DNA from: Flavobacterium yafengii
Lineage (GTDB): Bacteria; Bacteroidota; Bacteroidia; Flavobacteriales; Flavobacteriaceae
Direction: 5' to 3'
DNA: 64,000 bases
Assembly (NCBI RefSeq): GCF_030010375.1
Contig: NZ_JASCRY010000001.1
Coordinates: 1,054,001-1,118,000, forward strand
The notes under the pieces were generated by a model, which was given only the letters and a program-made list of their open reading frames with translations, did not search any database and was not told the origin of the DNA. Below are positions 8,275 through 17,125 of the stretch, one piece after another. Numbering within the stretch: the first letter of the stretch is position 1; each line of letters starts with the position of its first letter. A program made the position numbers and the translations under genes.

Positions 8275-8535
8275 TTATTTTTTTGCCGCTTCTTTCAATT
8301 TTTCTGCGGCTTGATTCATTTTGTCAGCCCCTTTTTCAAGAACTTCTCCTGCTTTAACCTTGGTAGAATCAGCTGCAGCATCAACTTTTACAGCTGCTGT
8401 ATCTATAGCTTCTTCCATTTCATTACCAACGGCTTCTGTAGCCTCTTTTACTTCTTCTTTTGTTTCTTTTTTGCAAGAAGTCATTAAAGTTGCAATACAT
8501 GCTAATCCTAAAAGTGCTTTTTTCATTTTTTTCAT
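8275..8535 (-). CDS. Small helical lipoprotein
   Basis: An 86-residue protein with a lipoprotein signal and lipobox MTSC (Cys21). It is followed by a Lys/Glu/Ala-rich, almost wholly helical segment with TEAV, AAVKVDAAADSTKVKAGEVLEKGADKMNQAA-like heptad spacing and the ending LKEAAKK. It probably forms an amphipathic helix or coiled coil attached to a membrane by its lipid. The plan resembles the lipoprotein at 1479-1703 without its perfect repeats. The second ATG at 8526 (MKKALLG) is an equally good start. No catalytic motif is visible. Confidence 0.75.
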   Translation of the reverse strand: MKKMKKALLGLACIATLMTSCKKETKEEVKEATEAVGNEMEEAIDTAAVKVDAAADSTKVKAGEVLEKGADKMNQAAEKLKEAAKK

Positions 8536-8572
8536 TTTAAAAAATTAAAATTGATTTTAACTCGTTTTATAA

Positions 8573-8611
8573 AGATAAAAAAAATCCTCACAAACTCTTG
8601 TTTATGAGGAT
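8573..8611 (-). terminator. Terminator of fabD
   Basis: ATCCTCA/TGAGGAT stem extended by AAAC/GTTT across a small bulge. The minus strand reads into a run of T residues. Confidence 0.75.
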
Positions 8612-8639
8612 ACTATTTTAAAGCAGAATTGAATACTTA

Positions 8640-9515
8640 TTATGCATTTGCAGTAACTGCTTCTTTATCAATTTTACCAATCAATCCGGCCAATACTTTT
8701 CCGGGACCTACTTCAGTAAATAAAGTTGCTCCGTCAGCAATCATTTGTTGTACCGATTGCGTCCATTTTACAGGAGCTGTCAATTGAATGATTAGGTTTT
8801 TCTTGATTTCGTCAGCATCAGAAACTGCGCTAGCCGTCACATTTTGGTATACCGGACAAATAGGAGTAGCAAAAGTAGTCGCTTCAATAGCGGCAGCGAG
8901 TTCTTCTCGAGCCGGTTCCATCATTGGAGAGTGAAAAGCACCACCAACAGGTAATAATAAAGCACGTTTTGCACCTGCTGCCTTCATCGCTTCGCACGCT
9001 TTTTCTACTGCTGATGTTTCTCCAGAAATTACTAATTGTCCTGGGCAGTTGTAATTTGCAGCTACTACAATTCCGTCAATCGAAGCACAAACTTCTTCCA
9101 CAATATTGTCAGCCAATCCTAAAACGGCAGCCATCGTAGATGGTTTTATTTCGCAGGCTTTTTGCATTGCCAAGGCTCTTTGAGAAACCAATCGCAATCC
9201 ATCTTCAAAAGATAAAGCACCATTAGCTACTAAAGCTGAGAATTCACCCAATGAATGTCCCGCTACCATTTCTGGTTTGAAATCTTCGCCTAATGTTTTT
9301 GCTAAAATTACCGAATGCAAGAAAACGGCCGGTTGTGTAACTTTGGTTTCTTTCAATTCCTCGGCTGTTCCTTCAAACATGATGTCTGTGATGCGGAAAC
9401 CTAAAATTTCATTGGCTTTCTCGAATAATTCTTTTGCAAGAGCAGAATTTTCATATAAGTCTTTACCCATTCCTGTGAATTGTGCGCCTTGACCTGGAAA
9501 TACGTATGCTTTCAT
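8640..9515 (-). CDS. fabD: Malonyl-CoA:ACP transacylase
   Basis: This 291-residue FabD transfers malonyl from CoA to acyl carrier protein, the entry step of type II fatty-acid synthesis. It begins MKAYVFPGQGAQFTGMG. The nucleophile elbow GHSLGEF has Ser88, and the active-site His is in GGAFHSPMM (His195). Length and motif spacing match the family. It is transcribed alone; a -7-like TATTTTTG lies on the minus strand at 9574-9581 and a hairpin terminator follows. Confidence 0.96.
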   Translation of the reverse strand: MKAYVFPGQGAQFTGMGKDLYENSALAKELFEKANEILGFRITDIMFEGTAEELKETKVTQPAVFLHSVILAKTLGEDFKPEMVAGHSLGEFSALVANGALSFEDGLRLVSQRALAMQKACEIKPSTMAAVLGLADNIVEEVCASIDGIVVAANYNCPGQLVISGETSAVEKACEAMKAAGAKRALLLPVGGAFHSPMMEPAREELAAAIEATTFATPICPVYQNVTASAVSDADEIKKNLIIQLTAPVKWTQSVQQMIADGATLFTEVGPGKVLAGLIGKIDKEAVTANA

Positions 9516-9645
9516 GTATCTAATTTAAAGAGTGAAAAATGTAAAGATTGAAAAATTAGTTTCAATCGGAATGCAAAAATACTATTTTTTGCGGTATTTG
9601 AAACTATCTGTTTGGGGTGCTTTTACAGAATAAACATTCAATCTA

Positions 9646-9680
9646 AAAAAAAATCCACTCAAATTAATGAGTGGATTTTT
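9646..9680 (-). terminator. Terminator of the bestrophin gene
   Basis: AAAAATCCACTC/GAGTGGATTTTT stem (12 bp) with an 8-base loop. The minus strand has an eight-T tail. Confidence 0.85.
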
Positions 9681-9694
9681 ACCAAAATTAAAAA

Positions 9695-10645
9695 CTAAAG
9701 AACGAAATAAGCATTGTTTAAAGGTTGTATATGATGTGCTTTTGATTCATAAACAGGCACTTCTTCATCAAATTCATCTCGATATTCGTTAACCATCTGC
9801 ATGAGGTTTTTTTCGATTGTATTGGAAATAGCACTTACAGGAGTATCTGTAGGTCTGTTTTCAAATGGATCTTGTAAATGAATGGCCATTTTTTCGATTA
9901 AGAAAAAAGCAACAGCAATGGTTGTCACCAATGGAATTTGAAGCCAGCCAATAATGTTGATTAATCCAAAAGGCAATAGCATTATGAATAAACACAGCGC
10001 AAATCTAATATACATGCTGTAAGTTGTAGGGAAAATGGTGTTTTTTATACGCTCACATTTACCCATCGAATCACACAATCGCGATAATGTATTGTCGATT
10101 TCTACCTGTTGGTAAACGTTAATTTTACTGGTATTGAGAGCTTTTTTTAAATCTTTGGCATGTAACAATAAAATAGCGTTGGGAACATGTTTGTGTTTTT
10201 TTACAAACCGCAATTCATCTTCGTCCAGTAAATCTCTAATTGGTTTTATAGGATCTTTTTCTCGGAGTGATTGTCCAAGACTGTAACACCAGGCTGCTTG
10301 TCTTTTTGCAAATTTTTCTTTAAAATCGTTTGCCTGAACTGAAAAATCTGGATCATTATAAAAAATAATGATCTGACGTAATAGCGTTCTGGAATCGTTG
10401 ACAATAGAACCCCAAATTATTCTGGCTTCCCACCAACGGTCGTAAGCTTGGTTCGATTTGAACGCCAGTAATAATGAAATAATGGTTCCAATTATTGTAG
10501 GAATCGCAATAGGAATATTGATTGATATAGTCTCGAAGTAGTAATGAAAAATTTGAAATGCAATACAAAACAAAATGACTAATGTCAATTCTGTTCTTAT
10601 TTTACCCAGCACATATTTCATGGGAATTTTTTTATTTAGTAACAT
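9695..10645 (-). CDS. Bestrophin-family (RFP-TM/UPF0187) anion channel-like protein
   Basis: A 316-residue integral membrane protein of the bacterial bestrophin family, pentameric channels for chloride or other small ions. Diagnostic is the segment KSNQAYDRWWEARIIWG at about residues 63-79, followed by VNDSRTLLRQ. Hydrophobic segments lie at about 17-33, 40-60, 212-232 and 234-252. The C-terminal DPFENRPTDTPVS motif matches the family. The gene lies 39 bases after a stress-protein-like gene on the same strand and probably shares its transcript. Confidence 0.85.
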   Translation of the reverse strand: MLLNKKIPMKYVLGKIRTELTLVILFCIAFQIFHYYFETISINIPIAIPTIIGTIISLLLAFKSNQAYDRWWEARIIWGSIVNDSRTLLRQIIIFYNDPDFSVQANDFKEKFAKRQAAWCYSLGQSLREKDPIKPIRDLLDEDELRFVKKHKHVPNAILLLHAKDLKKALNTSKINVYQQVEIDNTLSRLCDSMGKCERIKNTIFPTTYSMYIRFALCLFIMLLPFGLINIIGWLQIPLVTTIAVAFFLIEKMAIHLQDPFENRPTDTPVSAISNTIEKNLMQMVNEYRDEFDEEVPVYESKAHHIQPLNNAYFVL

Positions 10646-10684
10646 ATACTTTGGATTAAAATTTGAAATAATCAGTTAGTTTTC

Positions 10685-11392
10685 TTAGGAAATCTCTTCG
10701 TATAATGAAAGAACGGGCAGGCCTAACGTTTCGTTGATTGTTGCTTTTTTATTCTTTATTAGTTTTAATTTCTTTGGTTTTCGGGTTTCAATCAAAATGT
10801 TTATGTTGTTTTTTGATATTGTATCGGTCAAAAAAGGTTCGGTTTCATTTGTTTTGGTTTCACTTACAATTTTCAAAGAAAGAAATGTATTTACATAAGC
10901 TTGTAAATCTTCTGCATGAAGGCTTGAATCTGAATTTTTAATATACAATGCCTGGCTAAATGCTTCTTCTTCAAAGTTTGTGTTTGTGTGTAGAATTGGG
11001 CATTTGCTGTTAGAAATAATTTGCACACAATAGGTATTAATTTTCTTTTTTGAAGATTTAAAAGAAGGAGTAATAATTGTTAGTCCAATTGTAAAATGCT
11101 CCATTAGATTTTTGAAAAGGGGAGAAGAAATACCATATTGATGATGAATTTTTAAGCTGCAATTTTCAGATTCTAAAGTGATTTTTCTACACATCTCCAA
11201 AATATTTTCTTGCGTAGCGCTTAAACCTTGATTAATGTTTCTTAGTAAACTGGCAGAAGAAAAAGTATCAGGAATATCTGCAAGCAGCATCAATATGAGC
11301 TGTGATGGCTTGCCATTTGATGATTTTATAGCAGTTTTTACCGCATTAAATGTGTCACTTTGTAATGTCGTAGGTATTAGGATATTTTTCAT
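10685..11392 (-). CDS. UspA-like hypothetical protein
   Basis: A 235-residue soluble protein that begins MKNILIPTTLQSDTFNAVKTA, the usual first strand and helix of universal stress protein domains. It continues with a LILMLLADIPD strand and a region ending NSKCPILHTN near residue 137, like the end of a first Usp domain (normally ...CPVLVV). The second half (138-235) is a weaker, shorter Usp-like repeat. The nucleotide-binding GxxG(S/T) signature is not evident, so nucleotide binding is doubtful. It precedes the bestrophin gene by 39 bases, which suggests a regulatory or osmotic-stress link to the channel. Family assignment is tentative. Confidence 0.55.
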   Translation of the reverse strand: MKNILIPTTLQSDTFNAVKTAIKSSNGKPSQLILMLLADIPDTFSSASLLRNINQGLSATQENILEMCRKITLESENCSLKIHHQYGISSPLFKNLMEHFTIGLTIITPSFKSSKKKINTYCVQIISNSKCPILHTNTNFEEEAFSQALYIKNSDSSLHAEDLQAYVNTFLSLKIVSETKTNETEPFLTDTISKNNINILIETRKPKKLKLIKNKKATINETLGLPVLSLYEEIS

Positions 11393-11472
11393 ATGTATTA
11401 AATTTGATTTATTTATACATACAAAATAACAGTACCCAGTTTATAACAATCTTAAATTAAAATTAGAATATT

Positions 11473-12861
11473 CTAAGAATTCACATTAGAATTTCTAATG
11501 TTGGCTGTGTTAAAAGTAATATTTACAATAGTGCCTTTGTCAGGTTCAGATTGTATTAGAAGTTCTCCATTGTGCATCCTGATTATTTTCATGGCAAGTG
11601 GAAGTCCTAATCCATAACCATTGTATTTTGATGCTTTTTTGCCTCGAAAGAAAGGTTCGTAGAGATGCGGAATGTCTTCTGCAGGAATGCCAATTCCAAT
11701 ATCAGTAATAGAAATTTTGATGGTTGAATTGTTTACGGATAAAGTAACAAAGACCGTTTCGTTATCAGAATATTTTACGCCATTGGCGATAATATTATTC
11801 AACGAAAGTTCTAATAAGGATTTGTTACACGGAATTTCCAGTAAGCTTGGGTCGCTGGGAATTTTCTTGATTTTGATCGTTACTCTGTTATTGGGATAAA
11901 TTTTGTCAATGTCTGATTTTACATCCATTAGAAGTTCATCAATCCTGACAATATCTAATAATTGTTTTTTGCCGTCATAACCGGTTTGGGTCAGTTTCAA
12001 AAGACTTTCCGTAAGATCACCAAGTCGGGATGCCTGACTGTGTATGTTTTCTAATGACGATATATAATCCGCAACATTTCTTTCTTTCAAAAGCATGATT
12101 TCTGCTTCGGCAATTATGGTTGTTACGGGTGTTTTTAGTTCGTGAGAGGCGTTGTTGATGAAATTTGCCTGGATTTCAAATGAGGTTTCCAGTCGGTCCA
12201 GCATGTTGTTAAAGGTTTTTGTCAAATCGCCAATTTCATCGGTGCTCTTAGTTTCGGGAAGTCTGTTGTGAAGGTTTGATGCGCTTATTATTTTTACTTC
12301 GTCTGTAATTCTGGCCACTGGATTTATCACTCTTCTCGCTAGAAATCTACCAAGAAAATAAGCCAATAGTATAAAAGCCAATCCTCCAAAAAATAGAATT
12401 TGAATAATATAAATGCTACTAACATTTCCCCTTCGGTCTATTGCAGTGATGATTACAATATATTTTTGATTGGATTCCGTAAAAGTCTGGGCATAAAAAT
12501 AGCGGTTACTATTTTCAATCCAATTAGAACCATTGGCCATTACTTTTGTATAGAAATCAGCTGGTAAATTAAGATCGGTGTTGTATTCAAATGTGTTTTT
12601 TCCGCTGACTTTAAGAACAAAGTTTTGCTCGTCAATCAATTCTTCAAGGCCATTGGCTTTAAATTCTTTGAAATAGCGGGTTTTTACAGGATCATTTTGA
12701 TAATGAATCGATGCCACAATTTTAGCTCGATCTTGTAACCTTTTCAAAAAATGATATTGGTTATTTTGTTTAAACAAAAAGAAAACCACCAAACTCAATA
12801 AAAGTGTGCTGAGGGTTGAAAGCGCTATATAGGTAAAGGTAATCTTTTTCTTAATCTGCAT
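11473..12861 (-). CDS. Membrane sensor histidine kinase
   Basis: This 462-residue two-transmembrane kinase has helices at about 8-30 and 150-170 and a ~120-residue periplasmic sensor between them. HAMP covers about 170-225. HisKA has the phosphorylated His at 240 (SHELKTPVTTI), and HATPase has N-box NNIIANGVKYSDN, G1 DIGIGIP and G2 GYGLGLPLAM. It starts 2 bases after the stop of the OmpR-type regulator gene, so the two form a cognate pair. Layout resembles the RprX/CusS class in Bacteroidota. The signal is unknown. No other gene follows on the strand until 11392. Confidence 0.93.
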   Translation of the reverse strand: MQIKKKITFTYIALSTLSTLLLSLVVFFLFKQNNQYHFLKRLQDRAKIVASIHYQNDPVKTRYFKEFKANGLEELIDEQNFVLKVSGKNTFEYNTDLNLPADFYTKVMANGSNWIENSNRYFYAQTFTESNQKYIVIITAIDRRGNVSSIYIIQILFFGGLAFILLAYFLGRFLARRVINPVARITDEVKIISASNLHNRLPETKSTDEIGDLTKTFNNMLDRLETSFEIQANFINNASHELKTPVTTIIAEAEIMLLKERNVADYISSLENIHSQASRLGDLTESLLKLTQTGYDGKKQLLDIVRIDELLMDVKSDIDKIYPNNRVTIKIKKIPSDPSLLEIPCNKSLLELSLNNIIANGVKYSDNETVFVTLSVNNSTIKISITDIGIGIPAEDIPHLYEPFFRGKKASKYNGYGLGLPLAMKIIRMHNGELLIQSEPDKGTIVNITFNTANIRNSNVNS

Positions 12862-12863
12862 TT

Positions 12864-13538
12864 TTATAGTTTCAGTACATAACCCAAGCCTTTCATGGTG
12901 TGAATTAATTTAGTGTCGTACGGTTTGTCAATTTTTTTTCTCAAATAGTTAATGTAGACATCAATTACATTGGTATTCATGTCAAAATTAATGTCCCAAA
13001 CATTGTCTAAAAGTTGTTCCCGGGATAAAATAGTTTCAGAGTTGATGGCCAGATAATACAAAAGTTTAAATTCTTTGGCTGTTAATACAATGGTATCTCC
13101 ATTTCTGGTTACCGATTTTGTTTTCGAATTAATTTGAAGATCAGCAATAGTGGTGATTTCATTCGGTTTTTGTACTTGACCCGCTCTTCTGGAAAGTGCG
13201 TTGACTCTTGCGTCAAGTTCCAGGAATTTAAAGGGTTTCAATAAATAATCATCGGCTCCGGAATTCAATCCGTTTATTATATTTTCAGTGCTTCCTAAAG
13301 CGGTTAACAGTAGAATAGGAACAAAGTTTTTAGCGGCTCTCAAACGTCTGCAAATTTCAATGCCATTAATGTCTGGTAGCATCACGTCTAGAATTACCAC
13401 ATCGAAATTATGATTTGAGAGTAAATCTAATGCTGTTGTACCATCAAGTGCAACGCTTACATCGTGATTTTTTTCTGAAAAGCCTTTACGGATAATTGAC
13501 GAAAGATTAGGTTCATCTTCAACTATTAATAACTTCAT
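12864..13538 (-). CDS. OmpR/PhoB-family response regulator
   Basis: A 224-residue regulator with an N-terminal receiver domain (acidic Asp8/Glu9, phosphorylation at Asp51 in VVILDVMLPD, Lys in LLKPF) and a C-terminal winged helix (LTAKEFKLLYYLA ... VDVYINYLRKKID, ending GLGYVLKL). The start is taken at 13538 because MKLLIVEDEP is the normal receiver N-terminus; the longer frame to 13595 adds 19 residues not found in the family. It is co-transcribed with the downstream kinase. The 226-base gap to the divergent membrane protein gene could hold its binding sites. Confidence 0.93.
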   Translation of the reverse strand: MKLLIVEDEPNLSSIIRKGFSEKNHDVSVALDGTTALDLLSNHNFDVVILDVMLPDINGIEICRRLRAAKNFVPILLLTALGSTENIINGLNSGADDYLLKPFKFLELDARVNALSRRAGQVQKPNEITTIADLQINSKTKSVTRNGDTIVLTAKEFKLLYYLAINSETILSREQLLDNVWDINFDMNTNVIDVYINYLRKKIDKPYDTKLIHTMKGLGYVLKL

Positions 13539-13764
13539 TAATATTACTATTTCTACAAATCTAATGATTAAACTTTTATTTTTTTTCCAAAACACCTTTG
13601 CTAAACTAATATTAACAAAATCTTATAAATAGTTGAAAGTTTTATTTTGTGTTTTTATATTCAAATCATAGAATTGTTTTTAGGGTTCATTATTAATTTA
13701 TTACGATTTTGTTTTGTAACATTTTTTGTTTTTTGGTTACTAATAAAGTATAAAAAACAGCTTT

Positions 13765-15408
13765 ATGAAAAAAATATTCTCCATTGTTTTCTTACTCCTT
13801 TTTGGGTTTTTACTTTTTTATATCAACCTGCCGGTAATTAATTATGGATTTACTGGTTTTGCTATAATTTTATTATTGTTAGTTATTCTTGGGGTTCTAT
13901 TTTCTCTAGGGCTCACAGTTTCTCAGCAAACCAAGCAAGTCAAGATTGTTTCCAGGCCTAACAAGGTTTTGTATGTTTTGGCAGGATTGCTTTTAGTGTA
14001 TTGTATTGCGCTTCCTTTTGTGACCAGCCTAAAAATGTTCAGAAGCGATTCGTATCAAAAATTAATAGGCGAGGTTAAAAACGGCCAAAAAATAACAAAC
14101 CATATTGCTCCAATTTCTATTGATAAAATCCGTGTGGTCGATGAGGAACTAGCCCATCTTTTGGGAGAGAAAATTTTAGGTTCTCAACCAGCTTTGGGAA
14201 GCCAAGTAGAATTAGGGGACTTTTGTATCCAAAAAGTAAATAAAAATCTGTATTGGGTTGCACCATTATTGCATTCGGGTTTTTTGAAATGGTTTAACAA
14301 CCAAGAGGGAGCTGCGGGATATGTTATGGTTTCTGCAACCAATGAACGTGATGTGAAATTAGTTCAGAATGTGGGAGGGAAGGACATTAAGATTAAGTAC
14401 CAACAAGGCGCTTATTTTCAAAGTGACATTCACAGACATGTTTATTTTAATGGAAATGCTACTGTTGGTTTGGCTGATTTTAGTTTTGAGATTGATGATG
14501 CTGGAAATCCGTTTTGGATTGTCACTAAATATGTGAAAAAAATTGGTTTTTCAGGAAAAGAAGCGACAGGTGTTATTGTGGTTGATGCACAATCTGGAGT
14601 TATAAATGAATATTCAATTGCTGAAACTCCAAAATGGGTTGATCGAATTCAGCCTTTGGATTTTATAGAAGATCAATTGAACGATTGGGGCGAATATGTT
14701 CACGGGTACTGGAATTTTTCTAATCAGGATAAACTTCAAACTACAGAAGGATTGACATTGGTGTACGGAAAAGACAATAAATCCTATTGGTACACCGGAT
14801 TGACTTCGGTTGGGAAAGAAGAATCTGCTGTAGGTTTTGTATTGGTGGATACCAGAACCAAAGAAACTACCTTTTATAAACAAGGTGGCGCAACAGAATT
14901 TGCTGCTCAAAGCTCCGCACAAGGGAAAGTTCAGGAGAAAGGATATAAGGCGTCTTTGCCTATTCCGTATAATATTAATAATATTCCAACGTATGTAATG
15001 ACGCTTAAAGATGACGGTGGATTGGTTAAAATGTTTGCGATGGTTGCCATTTCAGATTACACGATTGTGGGCGTGGGCAATACAATGCGAGAAACGTTGA
15101 CTTCGTTTAAAAACGTCTATAATATGGCTGATAATAAAATAAATCCGAATAGTGTTTCTAATAAAAAATCACTAAAATCAATTGTAACCCGAATCCAGAA
15201 TGATGTAAAAAACGGGAACAGCTTTTATTATTTTAAGGTAAAAGATTATCCTAATATTTTTGTGGGTTCTTCACAAATATCCAATCAATTGCCTGTGACA
15301 ATGGTGGGTGACAGTATAAAAATTTCTTTTGATGTAGACTTGGAAGAAGTAATTGATATTTCGAGTTTTGAGAATATCAATCTCAAATTGAGTATGAAAT
15401 CGAAGTAA
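13765..15408 (+). CDS. Unrecognised three-helix membrane protein with large extracytoplasmic domain
   Basis: A 547-residue protein with three N-terminal hydrophobic helices (about 4-20, 27-50 and 69-90) and then ~450 residues of soluble beta-rich sequence. Repeated patterns of the type GYVMVSATNERDVKLV, GVIVVDAQSGVINEYS, GFVLVDTRTKETTFY and YVMTLKDDGGLVKMFAMV each look like a strand-turn-strand reporting unit, perhaps a propeller or PepSY-like arrangement. No catalytic motif was recognised. Similar proteins of unknown role occur in other phyla (from memory, not verified). It is divergent from the OmpR/kinase pair, which may regulate it. Confidence 0.7.
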   Translation: MKKIFSIVFLLLFGFLLFYINLPVINYGFTGFAIILLLLVILGVLFSLGLTVSQQTKQVKIVSRPNKVLYVLAGLLLVYCIALPFVTSLKMFRSDSYQKLIGEVKNGQKITNHIAPISIDKIRVVDEELAHLLGEKILGSQPALGSQVELGDFCIQKVNKNLYWVAPLLHSGFLKWFNNQEGAAGYVMVSATNERDVKLVQNVGGKDIKIKYQQGAYFQSDIHRHVYFNGNATVGLADFSFEIDDAGNPFWIVTKYVKKIGFSGKEATGVIVVDAQSGVINEYSIAETPKWVDRIQPLDFIEDQLNDWGEYVHGYWNFSNQDKLQTTEGLTLVYGKDNKSYWYTGLTSVGKEESAVGFVLVDTRTKETTFYKQGGATEFAAQSSAQGKVQEKGYKASLPIPYNINNIPTYVMTLKDDGGLVKMFAMVAISDYTIVGVGNTMRETLTSFKNVYNMADNKINPNSVSNKKSLKSIVTRIQNDVKNGNSFYYFKVKDYPNIFVGSSQISNQLPVTMVGDSIKISFDVDLEEVIDISSFENINLKLSMKSK

Positions 15409-15410
15409 TT

Positions 15411-15447
15411 AAAAAGGGCTTAAAGAATTTTCTTTAAGCCCTTTTTT
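15411..15447. terminator. Bidirectional terminator between convergent genes
   Basis: A 17-bp perfect stem (AAAAAGGGCTTAAAGAA and its complement) around a 2-3 base loop, with flanking A and T runs. It overlaps the last base of the DUF6370 gene. Confidence 0.85.
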
Positions 15448-15767
15448 TATTTTTTTGGCAGTAATTTGAATGAAGTGACTTTGAATTTATTGTCAACCAC
15501 TTTACCAACTACTTCTGCTTTTCTTATGGCAGCACAAAAACCATCGCTGGCATGTGCATCTCCGTGGGAGTCAATGGAACTTCCGTCAACAAAATAGGAT
15601 TTTCCGTCAATGCGAACGGCTAATTCGCAACCGTGTCCTTCCATCCCAAATTGGCATTGTCCGCACGAAGCTTCTACAATTTGAGGTTTTTTTGGTTCTT
15701 CTTTCTTATCCTGAGCGCTTGCAAGTGTTGCAGAGAACAAAATAGCTAAGTATAGTATCTTTTTCAT
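15447..15767 (-). CDS. DUF6370-like secreted cysteine-containing protein
   Basis: A 106-residue protein with a signal peptide (cleavage after ATLASA, about residue 18) and a mature part with conserved-looking cysteines: SCGQCQFGMEGHGCELAV and GFCAAI. It also has the pattern DGKSYFVDGSSIDSHGDAH. This matches my memory of DUF6370 proteins of Bacteroidota. The Cys/His content suggests metal binding or a disulfide-stabilised periplasmic fold, but no function is known. A single gene convergent with the membrane protein before it. Confidence 0.7.
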   Translation of the reverse strand: MKKILYLAILFSATLASAQDKKEEPKKPQIVEASCGQCQFGMEGHGCELAVRIDGKSYFVDGSSIDSHGDAHASDGFCAAIRKAEVVGKVVDNKFKVTSFKLLPKK

Positions 15768-15806
15768 AAATGATTAAATTTTACTTTAGCTAAGATACAG
15801 GTTTTT

Positions 15807-16169
15807 TTACATCGAATAATTTTTAAACATGTAAATCCACAATAATCTAGAAAGACGAATATTAATAGAAGCCATTGCAAGAATCACAACAGCAATAATT
15901 GGAATGATCCTTAAATCGAAATTTTCTTTAAAGAAGAATTGAGCAATAACATAGGTAGCAATTCCTTGAGCCACCGTTAAACCATAATTTACATACATGG
16001 CTCCAAAAAAGTAACCAGGTTCTTTTTCGAATTTATAGTTGCAATGAGAACAATATTCGTTCATTTTAGGAAATCCAACATTGAGAAATATACTTTTTTC
16101 ATTGAAAACTTTGCCTTTAAGGCAATGAGGACAATCATTATTCAGGATGTGTACAATAGAATTTGACAT
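15807..16169 (-). CDS. DUF983 zinc-ribbon membrane protein
   Basis: A 120-residue protein with two CxxC knuckles (CPHCLKGKVF and CSHCNYKF), then the family segment EPGYFFGAMYVNYG and two to three transmembrane helices. This is the DUF983 layout; in some bacteria members sit near cytochrome oxidase genes, but here there is no such context. The start is placed at 16169, not 16187. A -7 promoter element (TACCTTTG on the minus strand, 16185-16192) overlaps the longer start, which would leave it outside the transcript. Confidence 0.8.
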   Translation of the reverse strand: MSNSIVHILNNDCPHCLKGKVFNEKSIFLNVGFPKMNEYCSHCNYKFEKEPGYFFGAMYVNYGLTVAQGIATYVIAQFFFKENFDLRIIPIIAVVILAMASINIRLSRLLWIYMFKNYSM

Positions 16170-16261
16170 CGTTATTATTTTTATCAAAGGTATTTCTTAT
16201 TCATGTCATGGATGTTTTCTATATTCGCTAATTATAGCACAATAAAGACATTTAGAGTAAA

Positions 16262-17125
16262 ATGAAAAAATATCCTATTTATAACATTCAGCGGTTTAAC
16301 TGTAATTCAGTGAATAGTGATTTGTATATTAATACCTTTAAAAATCACTTAATAGACCATAGTTTTGTTGAGGAGCCTCACCGACACAGTTCATATGTTT
16401 TGGTCTTTTTTACCAAAGGTTCGGGAACGCATGAAATCGATTTTGATGTGTTTGCGATTCAGCCGGGAAGTATGTTTTTCCTGCAACCCGGACAAATGCA
16501 CCATTGGGACTTATCTGATGATGTAGAAGGTTTTGTGATTTTTTATTCGCAGGAAATGTATAATCTTTATTTTGGACAAAAAACCATAGGCGGCTATCCA
16601 TTTTATTCTTCGGTGGACAATAAGCCTGAAATGGTTTTCAATGTAGCCGAATCGAAAGCGATTCTCCCTTATTTTGAAAGTCTGATTTTAGAAACTCAGA
16701 CAAATCAGCAGTTGAAGCAAGATAAAATCATGAATCTGTTAGACATTATACATATTGAAATTGCCAGAAAATATAGTGAAACATATTTCCACGAAGCGCA
16801 TTCGTATAATGTGAAAATTAAAAATTTTGAAGTGCTTTTAGAGCAAAACTTTAAAATAGAAAAAGCGCCTTCTTTCTATGCTTCGCAACTTGCTATTACT
16901 TTAAAACACTTGAACAGGATTTGCAATGAAATGTTGCAAAAAACGACAACCGAAGTGATTACAGATAGAATCATACTCGAAGCGAAACGAATGCTTATGG
17001 ATAAAAAGTTTACCGTCAATGAAATTGCAACGGAATTAGGCTTTGATGATTATTCTTATTTTACACGATTATTTAAAAAACATACCCGAATGACTCCAAC
17101 AGATTTTCGTATTTCTAAAAAGTAA
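16262..17125 (+). CDS. AraC-family transcriptional regulator
   Basis: A 287-residue regulator with an N-terminal cupin sensor (PHRHSSYVLVFFTKGSGTHEIDF, IQPGSMFFLQPGQMHHW, residues about 38-90) and a C-terminal double helix-turn-helix. The second HTH is clear: FTVNEIATELGFDDYSYFTRLFKKHTRMTP-like pattern, ending TDFRISKK. The cupin suggests a small-molecule effector. Its stop codon abuts the purT stop on the other strand without a spacer. Divergent from DUF983; no obvious target operon beside it. Confidence 0.9.
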   Translation: MKKYPIYNIQRFNCNSVNSDLYINTFKNHLIDHSFVEEPHRHSSYVLVFFTKGSGTHEIDFDVFAIQPGSMFFLQPGQMHHWDLSDDVEGFVIFYSQEMYNLYFGQKTIGGYPFYSSVDNKPEMVFNVAESKAILPYFESLILETQTNQQLKQDKIMNLLDIIHIEIARKYSETYFHEAHSYNVKIKNFEVLLEQNFKIEKAPSFYASQLAITLKHLNRICNEMLQKTTTEVITDRIILEAKRMLMDKKFTVNEIATELGFDDYSYFTRLFKKHTRMTPTDFRISKK

